Origin: JADLHS01 sp964561105
GTDB taxonomy: Bacteria > Verrucomicrobiota > Verrucomicrobiia > Limisphaerales > JADLHS01
Length of the DNA stretch: 64,000 nucleotides
Direction: 5' to 3'
Assembly: GCA_964561105.1 (NCBI GenBank)
Contig: CAZLOH010000011.1
Span: 1-64,000 of the forward strand
This document shows positions 1-7,123 of the stretch, one piece after another. Under the pieces are notes generated by a model that made no database searches, had not been told where the DNA came from, and saw only the letters and a list, made by a program, of their open reading frames with translations. Made by a program: the position numbers and the translations under genes. Within the stretch, counting starts at the first letter, position 1. Each line of letters starts with the position of its first letter.

Positions 1-2
1 GT

Positions 3-424
3 AACGTCAAAGCGACCGTGGTCAAACGCTACAAGGATGGCAGCCGGTTGGTGCGTCTGCCGGTGCGCCAGCGCGGCAAACGGCGGCGCAGGAGGTGGCG
101 GCGCTGGTGCTGGGCAGCGCGCTCCTGGCGGCGGAGCGGGCGCGCGCGGCGGCGGGCCAGGTGCCGGTGTTGCGGGTGAGTTTCGTCAAGGTGCTGGAGA
201 TGTTGCGACCGTTGTGGCTGACGCTGGCGCTGGGCGAGGACCTCTTGACGGAGCGCCAAAAGGACCAGTTGGTGCGGCGATTTTACGAGCAGATGCGCTG
301 CTGCGTGACGGCGCCCCGGCGCTCGCGCAGTTGCCCGCGGGCGGTGCGCCAGCCGGTGAGCAGCTGACCGCGCCTGCTGCACAACCAATCCATCGAAGGC
401 CCCCTCCACTTCCAACTCTGCTGA
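3..424 (+). pseudogene. IS4-like transposase C-terminal remnant
   Basis: The first codons (frame 3) read NVKATVVKRYKDGSRLVRLP, then the frame shifts near 85-95 into frame 2, which continues through a helical segment (LRVSFVKVLEMLRPLWLTLA) to the end HFQLC at 422-424. This pattern resembles the C-terminal end of IS4-family DDE transposases. Two lesions are visible: the frameshift in a run of cgg/cgc triplets, and an in-frame TGA at 365-367 where a TGG (Trp) codon is plausible. The 5' part lies outside the window. It ends about 12 bp from the stop of the next, opposite-strand gene, so the element may have truncated that gene. Family assignment is by recall of the motif, not by search. Confidence 0.55.
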
Positions 425-436
425 CGCGGTGAACTA

Positions 437-1120
437 TCAATCCCGAAAGGCATTACCGTTAGGGTAGGATTTGTCCGCGGCCTTTTTGAGTTCGTCAAAT
501 GCGTCAGCCTTGCCAGCGATGGGCATGACCTTAAATTTCCCGGAGAGGTTGCGGTAGAGGTAGGCCCACTGCCTCTTGAACAGCGCATGATTGCTGTGGA
601 AGCTCTCAATACTCTTCTTTAGACAAACCGCCGCATTTGCGACCTTCCCAGGCATGGTTGCGCCATGCCCACGGGTTTTGTTCCGCAGAGTGGCGAAGAG
701 GCTAAACCACAGCTTCATATAAGTCTGTGTCGGAACTTCCTGAGCTTCGATGCCGAGAGCAGCCAAGCACTGTTTCAGCGAAGTAACTGCCTCAAATTGC
801 CAAGTCCCTAGCCCGCACAATTTTGTCAGCTCGTTCTTTTCAATGCTCAAATCCGTGAGCAAGAACTGTGAAGCCGGGCCAATCAGAGCATCTTCCAACG
901 CAACCGACCACGGCCCGAAACCGTCTGCGCGCAGAATCTTGTATTCCAGTCTGTATCGGTGTCGGTCGGGGTCATTGGCCAGACAACCAAGGAATCCGAG
1001 CACAGTCGTCTTGAGCAATGCTTCACCCTCAAGAAGCAGTGCGTAGAAGTAGGTGAAGTCGGAATCTTGCTTTGCAGATTCGATCCGCTTCTGGACTTGA
1101 GTGATTGCAGCGTGTGGCAT
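437..1120 (-). CDS. hypothetical protein, probably 3'-truncated
   Basis: A 227-residue protein with no domain I can name with certainty. It is soluble, without signal peptide or membrane segment. The stretch SLFATLRNKTRGHGATMPGK resembles a conserved motif seen in proteins of defence-type loci, but I cannot assign a family. The protein ends abruptly at FRD directly against the IS4-like remnant, so its C-terminal part may have been lost by insertion. It lies 74 bp downstream of the TIR gene on the same strand, which suggests a two-gene unit. Codon use is less GC-biased than in the flanking chromosomal genes, in line with transfer. Confidence 0.5.
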   Translation of the reverse strand: MPHAAITQVQKRIESAKQDSDFTYFYALLLEGEALLKTTVLGFLGCLANDPDRHRYRLEYKILRADGFGPWSVALEDALIGPASQFLLTDLSIEKNELTKLCGLGTWQFEAVTSLKQCLAALGIEAQEVPTQTYMKLWFSLFATLRNKTRGHGATMPGKVANAAVCLKKSIESFHSNHALFKRQWAYLYRNLSGKFKVMPIAGKADAFDELKKAADKSYPNGNAFRD

Positions 1121-1194
1121 AATTCAAATTGCAAGTTGCCCCGAAAGCAGATGCGGCAGCAGGAGGGTTGGGTGTTTGGTCGGGGTGTTCATCA

Positions 1195-2211
1195 CTAAAA
1201 TGGCGTGTCGTCGGTCACCGGAGGCTTGAACCGTTGGACGATTTGTTGGATTCGTTCTGGCACGTCGAATGAGTTCCTCACTTGCGAGTTCTTCTTAACC
1301 GCAATCTCCATCCGGCTGAGTTGCGCAGTGGGGATGTGGCGCAAGCCAGCAATTTTTTTTGTTACTACCTTGGCAGCATCGAAGGACGCTGCTTCCTCCA
1401 AGCCGACAATCAGCGCCTCCTGCATTCGGTCAGCCGTGCTCTTGTGTTTCAGCAACAAGTCCACAAGGGAAGAAGCGATCCCTGCCGGAAAATCCAAGTC
1501 ACCGGGCAGGCCCTGGAACTTGCCGATGAATCCATATGGGTCGAGGCCGAGTCTGACGGGGATTACCAACGTTCCCTTGCCAAGGGCAACGCCTACTTCC
1601 TGGTCCGTCCATTTGCTATGATGAAAATCTGGTGTCAACAGTGCCACCAGCACATGCATTGAGCGAAGAGCCAACTCGATTTCGTGTTGCCATTCGAGAC
1701 TCGGTTCGATGTCTTCGTGCGCGACAAAGGAATCGATACCGAATTTGCCCAACTGAAACTTCAACTTGGACACGGCAACCTTGTGCTTCGAAACGTGACT
1801 GAGGAAGAGTCGGAGCATTCTGGGCTGCCACAAATGCTCAACATCAGCGGGCGCAGCCGTGCGTCCAAGTGCCTTCGCCGGGTCTTCCAAAACAGGCCGG
1901 ATTGCCACGTCTCGAAGGAACTGGTCGCCTGTGGGGCGAAGCACTTTGTCGAATTTACCCGATATAAGCTTCTCCATCTTCGGCACGTCGGACTCAACAT
2001 GCGCAAACACCTTCATGGGCAGTTCCAAGACGAGTGTGTAATAATACTGCCCGCCATCCCAGTTGTCATAGCCGGTCTCTTCAATTCGAGCCTTGGAGTC
2101 TTCAAGAACCTCACAAGCCACACGATTGCCTTGGGCTCGGAACAACTCGACCAAAGTCGCCACAACCGTCTCGGCGCTGACGTAAAATTTCTTTGGCGGA
2201 TCGTCGCTCAT
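1195..2211 (-). CDS. TIR-domain protein with novel N-terminal domain
   Basis: This 338-residue protein has a C-terminal TIR-like domain at about residues 131-235: a first strand RLFLSHVSKHK, a central HEDIEPSLEWQHEIE segment, and WTDQEVGVALGKG, whose Glu205 is a candidate for the NAD-hydrolysing glutamate. The 130 N-terminal residues form a separate uncharacterised domain that could be a sensor, and about 100 residues follow the TIR. Prokaryotic TIR proteins are often NADases in phage defence; that role here is inference. The start was set at ATG 2211, which overlaps the stop of the hsdR remnant by four bases. The longer in-frame extension upstream is the hsdR remnant read in another frame. 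The downstream neighbour is the truncated unknown gene. Confidence 0.75.
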   Translation of the reverse strand: MSDDPPKKFYVSAETVVATLVELFRAQGNRVACEVLEDSKARIEETGYDNWDGGQYYYTLVLELPMKVFAHVESDVPKMEKLISGKFDKVLRPTGDQFLRDVAIRPVLEDPAKALGRTAAPADVEHLWQPRMLRLFLSHVSKHKVAVSKLKFQLGKFGIDSFVAHEDIEPSLEWQHEIELALRSMHVLVALLTPDFHHSKWTDQEVGVALGKGTLVIPVRLGLDPYGFIGKFQGLPGDLDFPAGIASSLVDLLLKHKSTADRMQEALIVGLEEAASFDAAKVVTKKIAGLRHIPTAQLSRMEIAVKKNSQVRNSFDVPERIQQIVQRFKPPVTDDTPF

Positions 2212-2460
2212 GCGAGGGGGTGGGATTCCGTCTTGTCGGTTTCGCATACGCCCACAGCGTCCACGATGACGAAGCGGGTCTTGGCGCGGGCATCTTCGCC
2301 AGAGACGGATTGCAGGTCCGTAGGCGAGAGCACGCGTGTGCCACGCCCTTTCATCTGCTCGAAATAGACGCGGCTGCGGACGTCGCGGAGGAAGAGGAGG
2401 ACTTCGAGCGGCTTGATGTCCGTGCCGGTGGCGATCATGTCCACCGTGACGGCGACCGAA

Positions 2461-2495
2461 GGAAAGGAAAAAGGGAGAAGGCAAAAGGCAAAATG
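2461..2495. repeat. Purine-rich AAGGCAAAAGGCAAAA tract
   Basis: A purine-only run at the downstream edge of the four-helix-bundle fragment, just where hsdR homology resumes. It contains the short direct repeat GGCAAAA twice. Such tracts occur between genes in related environmental genomes, so it may be the footprint of the rearrangement. Confidence 0.35.
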
Positions 2496-2514
2496 TTGAA
2501 GCCAAACGGATAAA

Positions 2515-2841
2515 TCAACCACGGTCGTCATTGCCTTTGGCGTTCTTGAGGATTGTCGTAAGGATCGCCAGGAGTTCGCGCGTCTCCTGCAAGTGTGGCC
2601 GGACGACCTCCGACGTAATCGTGCCAGATTCGGTGAGGAGTTCGAGCCAATACTCCGACTCATCGGCTTCCCGGAGGGAGTCGCCGACTTCGGCGATGAA
2701 CTCAGCCTTTGATCGCGCGCGGCTGGCTTCCCGGTAATTTGCGCCGACGGATGTGGCGGAACGCAGCAGTTGGTTGCCGAGCACGTCGGCGACGCGATTT
2801 CGCGGCAGGCCGGTGACCAGTTTGATGATTGCCAGCGCGAA
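2515..2841 (-). pseudogene. Four-helix bundle protein, 5'-truncated
   Basis: In a frame different from the surrounding hsdR remnant, about 108 codons encode a protein typical of the four-helix bundle (23S rRNA intervening-sequence, S23) family: FALAIIKLVTGLPRN, then NQLLRSATSVGANYREASRA, then LREADESEYWLELL. No start codon or family-typical first ~10 residues precede the Phe at 2841; upstream is hsdR sequence. It could be translated from the GTG at 2784, giving 89 residues without helix one. The family is common as solitary genes in bacteria from environmental groups and its function is unknown. The junction lies inside hsdR, so it marks a recombination event. Confidence 0.65.
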
Positions 2842-3197
2842 CGGGGCGCAGGATCGCGTTCGTCGCGGAAGAACGTCTCGACGCCGGTGGATTCGTAAAG
2901 GAACGGGAGGTTGCCCGTCAGCCCGGCAGCGAGGAGCGGCGGCAGGCTGGCGGCGTAGCGACCGGACTGCTCGGCGACAGTGGAAAGCGTCGTGCCTTGC
3001 TTTTTGGCTTCAACCACGCCGACGGCCTGGCGGTCCACGAGGAGGAGGTAGTCGCACGGCCCGGTGGCCAGCGGCACTTCGCGGAGCGCGATGCCGCGAC
3101 CGGTGGAGAAATCAGCGGCCGTGTAGTCCTGCACAATCCAGCCGGACGCGGCGAGTTGCGCGTCAATCTCCTGCCGGGCTGTTTCCTCAGGTGTCAT

Positions 3198-3548
3198 CAG
3201 TGCCTCATCCCCAACGGACGGCGAATGGCAGGCATCGTAGGGAACGAGGAAAGAGAGGCAATCTCAAAGCCCGCGATGGGACGCAATTGCGCGACTCTCA
3301 GTTTATTGCAAAGTGCGCGAACTTCGAGCAGTGGAACTCCTCGCGCTGCGAGGAGCGGCGCGCCGGAACGTCCCGCGCGCCCGATTCCGTCCGCTCTGCG
3401 CGGACGGGCTGGTCGCAGCGCGACGAGCACCACCTGCAAGAAACTGAGATGCGGCCGACGTAAATGCGACGAAAAGCGCTTGTTCCATCCGAGGACAGGT
3501 GAGAAACCGGCGCTCCGTCGCACAGCGAGTGGACCGCAGTGATGGATA
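3198..3548. other. Gene-free stretch upstream of the hsdR remnant
   Basis: About 350 bp between hsdR and the lactonase-family gene. Several overlapping short reading frames on both strands are all Arg/Pro/Ser-rich and look non-coding. It presumably holds the former hsdR promoter near 3200-3300. No clear promoter, RNA or terminator was recognised. Confidence 0.4.
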
Positions 3549-4691
3549 TTACTTCACGGCCACAAACATCGCGCAAATGGGCGAGCCGATGCTGATGATG
3601 TTGCCGGTGGGTTTCAGTTGGCCGGTCGCCGCCGCAATCGCGAAGACGACGACCGAATCCGAGCTTTGATTTTCCGCGAGCAACCAGTGGCCGGTGGGAT
3701 CAATCGCGAAATGCCGGGGGACTTTGCCCTCGGTGGACACATTTTGCGCGAAGGTAAGCGCACCGGACTTCGCATCCACACTGAAAAGCGTGATGCTGTC
3801 GTGGCCGCGATTCGAGGCGTAGAGGAATTTGCCGTTGGCGGACAGGGCGATTTCGCCGCCGGAATCCCCGGGGGTCGCCGCGTAACCGGCAGGCAGGGTG
3901 GAGATGGTTTGCACCTCGTGCAGGGCGGCCGTGCTCGCATCGAAAGTGAACCCAGTCACGGTCAACGCCATCTCGTTGATGACATAAACGAACTTACCAT
4001 CGGGCGAAAAGGTCAGATGCCGCGGACCCGAACCGGGCGCGACGGTGGCGAACGGTGGATTGTTTGGGGCGAGTTTTGCTTCCGCCGCGTCGAGACGATA
4101 GGCGAGAACTTGATCAAGACCCAGATCGCAGGCGAGCACGAAGCGATTGTCCGGCGTCGGGACGACGCAGTGCGCGTGCGGGCCGGCCTGACGGTCGCGA
4201 TTCACACTTGAACCGGAGTGCTGTATGACACTGGCGGCTTCGCTCAGGCTGCCATCCGCGCGGATCGGAAACGCGGCGATGCTGCCCGAGCCATAATTGG
4301 CGACCAACGCACATTCCCCGGTGGCATCCACCGCCAGGTGACACGGGCCGGTGCCGCCGGAAGTCTGTTGGTTGAGCGCGGTCAACTTCCCGGTCCGGGC
4401 ATTCAAGCCAAAGGCCTTCACCGCGCCGGCCGGTTTGCCCTGAGCGCGATCCACCTCGCTGACGGCGTAGAGGTGTCTTTTGTCGGGGCTGACCGCAAGG
4501 AAGCTGGGGTTCGTCATTTCGGCGGCGAGTTCGGGCGCCGAGAGTTTGCCCGTGGCGGAATTAAAACGAGCAACGAAAATTCCCCGGCTCTTTGCCCCGG
4601 TGTAGGTGCCGAAGTAAACGTGAAATTCCTCCGCGCTCATGGAACTCAGGCTAAGCGCCAGGCAAAGACCGGTCAGGCAAAATTGCTTCAT
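3549..4691 (-). CDS. Lactonase-family seven-bladed beta-propeller protein
   Basis: This 380-residue protein begins with a signal peptide (MKQFCLTGLCLALSLSSMSA), so it is exported. The mature part has propeller blades with recurring patterns such as FLAVSPDKRHLYAVSE, PRHLTFSPDGKFVYVINE and IALSANGKFLYASNRG, typical of the 6-phosphogluconolactonase/cycloisomerase-2 (YbhE) family. The secreted location makes a role in the pentose phosphate pathway unlikely; a periplasmic lactonase acting on sugar lactones is more plausible. It is a single gene, divergent from dprA with 95 bp between the starts. Confidence 0.82.
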   Translation of the reverse strand: MKQFCLTGLCLALSLSSMSAEEFHVYFGTYTGAKSRGIFVARFNSATGKLSAPELAAEMTNPSFLAVSPDKRHLYAVSEVDRAQGKPAGAVKAFGLNARTGKLTALNQQTSGGTGPCHLAVDATGECALVANYGSGSIAAFPIRADGSLSEAASVIQHSGSSVNRDRQAGPHAHCVVPTPDNRFVLACDLGLDQVLAYRLDAAEAKLAPNNPPFATVAPGSGPRHLTFSPDGKFVYVINEMALTVTGFTFDASTAALHEVQTISTLPAGYAATPGDSGGEIALSANGKFLYASNRGHDSITLFSVDAKSGALTFAQNVSTEGKVPRHFAIDPTGHWLLAENQSSDSVVVFAIAAATGQLKPTGNIISIGSPICAMFVAVK

Positions 4692-4786
4692 GACTTCAAA
4701 GAACCTGAACGGCCCGGTGAGGCCAAGTCAATTCCGAGGTTCGCTCGGCGCTGGCGCTGGCCCACGACCGCCGCTAGACTCGCGGC

Positions 4787-5896
4787 ATGGATTCCCGCGA
4801 AGCGCATGTGGCCCTCAATCTCATCGAAGGCGTCGGCCCGGTGCGCGGGCGCCAGTTGCTCGAACATTTTGGCGAAGCTCCGGCCGTGCTGTCCGCCTCC
4901 GCGACGCAATTGCGCCAGGTCCGCGGCATTGGAGATGACACCGCGACCGCCATTGCCGGTTGGGAAAAGACCGTTGATCTGGCCGGCGAAATGAAACGCA
5001 TCGCGGACTTCGGTTGCCAGATCGTCATTCAGTCGGACGACGAATACCCCGCCTCGCTGCGCGAAATCTACGACCCGCCGATTGTGCTTTATGTCAAAGG
5101 CTGCCTGGGCGCGAAAGACAAGAACGCCGTGGCGATGGTGGGTTCGCGCCAGACGACGCATTACGGCATCGAGACGGCCCGCAAGCTGGCGTATCAACTC
5201 GCTTATGTCGGCGTCACGGTCGTCAGCGGTGGCGCGCGCGGAATTGACACGGCGGCGCATCAAGGCGCGCTGGCGGCGAAGGGACGCACGGTCTGCGTGC
5301 TGGGCACCGGCATCAACATCGTCTTCCCGCCGGAGAACAAGGAGTTGTTCGACCGGATTGCGGCCCAGGGCGCGGTGCTGACCCAGTTTCCGTTCAATCG
5401 GAACGGCGACAAACAATCCTTCGCCATTCGCAATCGCATCGTGGCCGGCATGACGTTGGGCACGGTGGTGGTCGAGGCCGATTTGCACAGCGGCGCGTTG
5501 ATCACGGCGAACTTTGCGACTGAATACGGCCGGCAGGTGTTCGCGGTGCCGGGACGGATTGATTCGCCCCGCAGCAAAGGTTGTCACGATCTCATCAAGA
5601 AGGGCGCCAAGTTGTGTGAAGCCGCCGAGGACATTCTGAGCGAGTTCGAGTATCTGTTTCCGGCATCCAACCAGCCGCCGTCGCCGGGCGCCACCGGCGT
5701 GTTGCCCGCGCTCGAACTCTCGGAGAATGAGCAGAAGGCGCTCGATACCTTGCGGACGGATGACGAAACGAGCATTGACGAGGTCATCCGCAAGAGCGGA
5801 CTGCCGAGTTCGGCGGTGAGCGTGGCATTGTTGAGCCTGGAGATGAAGCGCGTCATCAAGCAGTTGCCGGGGAAACTTTTCATTCGCAACCGGTGA
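4787..5896 (+). CDS. dprA: DNA-processing protein DprA
   Basis: This 369-residue protein protects incoming single-stranded DNA and loads RecA during natural transformation. It has an N-terminal helix-hairpin-helix region (LIEGVGPVRGRQLLEHF and QVRGIGDDTATAIAGW), then the Rossmann-like DprA core with MVGSRQTTHYGIETARKLAY, VVSGGARGIDTAAHQGAL, VLGTGINIVFPPENKEL and RNRIVAGMTLGTVVVEA. A C-terminal winged-helix segment follows (about residues 305-369, ending VIKQLPGKLFIRNR). Length and domain order match the family. The next gene, a tRNA-dihydrouridine synthase, follows after 51 bp on the same strand and may be co-transcribed. Confidence 0.95.
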   Translation: MDSREAHVALNLIEGVGPVRGRQLLEHFGEAPAVLSASATQLRQVRGIGDDTATAIAGWEKTVDLAGEMKRIADFGCQIVIQSDDEYPASLREIYDPPIVLYVKGCLGAKDKNAVAMVGSRQTTHYGIETARKLAYQLAYVGVTVVSGGARGIDTAAHQGALAAKGRTVCVLGTGINIVFPPENKELFDRIAAQGAVLTQFPFNRNGDKQSFAIRNRIVAGMTLGTVVVEADLHSGALITANFATEYGRQVFAVPGRIDSPRSKGCHDLIKKGAKLCEAAEDILSEFEYLFPASNQPPSPGATGVLPALELSENEQKALDTLRTDDETSIDEVIRKSGLPSSAVSVALLSLEMKRVIKQLPGKLFIRNR

Positions 5897-5947
5897 GACT
5901 TTTCCCCGCTGGCATCCGGCGGACAACCCGCTACCTTGATCCCACCG

Positions 5948-7051
5948 ATGCAACTCGGGCCGCTGACATTATCCTCCAACCTGTTTCTCTCGCCGCTGGC
6001 GGGCTACACCAACCTGCCGTTCCGACTCGTGCTGCGCGAGATCGGCGGTGTCGGCCTCTGCACCACCGATCTGGTCAACGCACGTTCGCTGCTGGAAAAA
6101 CGCGACAAGGCGCTCAAGCTCATTGAGACGCGGCCGGCGGATTCACCCCTGGCCGTGCAACTGTTTGGCAGCGTGCCGGAGGAGATGCGCGACGCGACCG
6201 CGTTTCTCGAATCGGTCGGCGTGGCGTCCGTGGACATCAACATGGGTTGCCCGGTAAGAAAGGTCTGCAAGGTGGGCGGCGGTTCGGCGATGATGACCGA
6301 ACTGGACAAGACGGCGGCGCTTGTGCGCGGGATGGTCCAGGCCGTGAAAATTCCCGTGACGGCCAAGATGCGGCTCGGCTGGGACGACGAGAATTTGACC
6401 GCACCCGATCTGGCCCGCGCTTTGGAGGATGCCGGGGTCGCGGCGATCTTCGTGCATGGACGGACGCGGGAGCAGGGTTTTGGCGGCACGGTAAATCTGG
6501 CGGGCATCCGCAAAGTGGTGGAAGCGGTGAAAACGATCCCGGTCATCGGCAACGGCGACATCATCACCCCACCGGCCGCCCGGAAAATGTTTGACGAAAC
6601 CGGTTGTGCCGGCGTGAGCATCGGGCGCGGGGCGTTTTACAATCCGTGGATTTTTCAGCATACCAATCATTTCCTCGCAACGGGCGAGTTGCTGCCCGAA
6701 ACCTCCTTTGTCGAGCGCGTGCGCGTAATGTGCCGGCACCTGGATTTGATGGTGGAAATTTTTGGCGAAGAACTCGGTTGCCGCATGTTCCGCAAGGTCG
6801 CGCCGTGGTACGCGAAACGGTTCGGGCCGGCGAATGAGTTCAACAAGCGCGTGGTGCGGGTCTCCACGCGGGCCGAGTTTCAAACCGTGCTCGAGAACTA
6901 TCAGCAATGGCGGCGGCAATTCCTCGATGATCGCGGCGAATTGCTGCCCCGTTTCCAAATGCCGGACATGGTCGCCTCCTTCATGCGCGACCCGGCGTCC
7001 ACGACCCGCGAACATCTCCCGGTGCCCAAAGGGCCGGTGGAGGTGTGGTGA
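5948..7051 (+). CDS. tRNA-dihydrouridine synthase (Dus family)
   Basis: This 367-residue FMN-dependent TIM-barrel enzyme reduces specific uridines in tRNA to dihydrouridine. The N-terminus has the family motif PLAGYTNLPFR. The catalytic cysteine is in NMGCPVRKV (Cys101), followed by the glycine-rich GGGSAMM. VFVHGRTREQ-type (here IFVHGRTREQG) and VIGNGDI segments supply RNA and flavin contacts. ATG 5948 was chosen over the upstream TTG at 5936 because MQLGPLTL is the usual family N-terminus. Which of the DusA/B/C classes it belongs to cannot be settled by eye; DusB-like is most likely. It is convergent with the giant repeat gene. Confidence 0.93.
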   Translation: MQLGPLTLSSNLFLSPLAGYTNLPFRLVLREIGGVGLCTTDLVNARSLLEKRDKALKLIETRPADSPLAVQLFGSVPEEMRDATAFLESVGVASVDINMGCPVRKVCKVGGGSAMMTELDKTAALVRGMVQAVKIPVTAKMRLGWDDENLTAPDLARALEDAGVAAIFVHGRTREQGFGGTVNLAGIRKVVEAVKTIPVIGNGDIITPPAARKMFDETGCAGVSIGRGAFYNPWIFQHTNHFLATGELLPETSFVERVRVMCRHLDLMVEIFGEELGCRMFRKVAPWYAKRFGPANEFNKRVVRVSTRAEFQTVLENYQQWRRQFLDDRGELLPRFQMPDMVASFMRDPASTTREHLPVPKGPVEVW

Positions 7052-7123
7052 GCCGGCTTCCCCGCCTGCTTGAGCCGCAGGCGAGGTCAAAAACCTTCGG
7101 GCTGTCGCTCCGGTGGGGTCGCG

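Larger units (their letters stand above)
2208..3197 (-). pseudogene. Type I restriction subunit hsdR, mosaic remnant
   Basis: The first ~118 codons encode an HsdR N-terminal nuclease-like domain (start MTPEETARQEIDAQL; GPCDYLLLVD then VGVVEAKKQG supply the D and ExK of the PD-(D/E)xK fold). The homology stops at RDERDPAPRSR near 2840. It resumes only at about 2465 with VDMIATGTDIKPLE and YFEQMKGRGTRV, the helicase motif V/VI region, and ends at a TGA overlapping the TIR start. All the central helicase motifs are missing and the specificity and methylase genes are not in the window. About 370 bp between the two parts encode an unrelated four-helix-bundle protein in another frame. A normal HsdR is roughly 800-1100 residues, so this is non-functional. 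Confidence 0.75.

Noticed and set aside
2212..2505. 98-codon N-terminal extension of the TIR protein
   Set aside because: The other frame of the same bases encodes HsdR motif VI; the extension has a Pro/Arg-rich nonsense composition and MSDDPPKKF fits a start overlapping the upstream stop.
3197..3523. 108-residue minus-strand frame upstream of hsdR
   Set aside because: Arg/Pro/Ala-rich with several equally long competing frames on both strands and no recognisable domain.
7064..7082. GCCTGC/GCAGGC hairpin after the dihydrouridine synthase as a terminator
   Set aside because: Only a 6-bp stem and no T-run follow; too weak to call.
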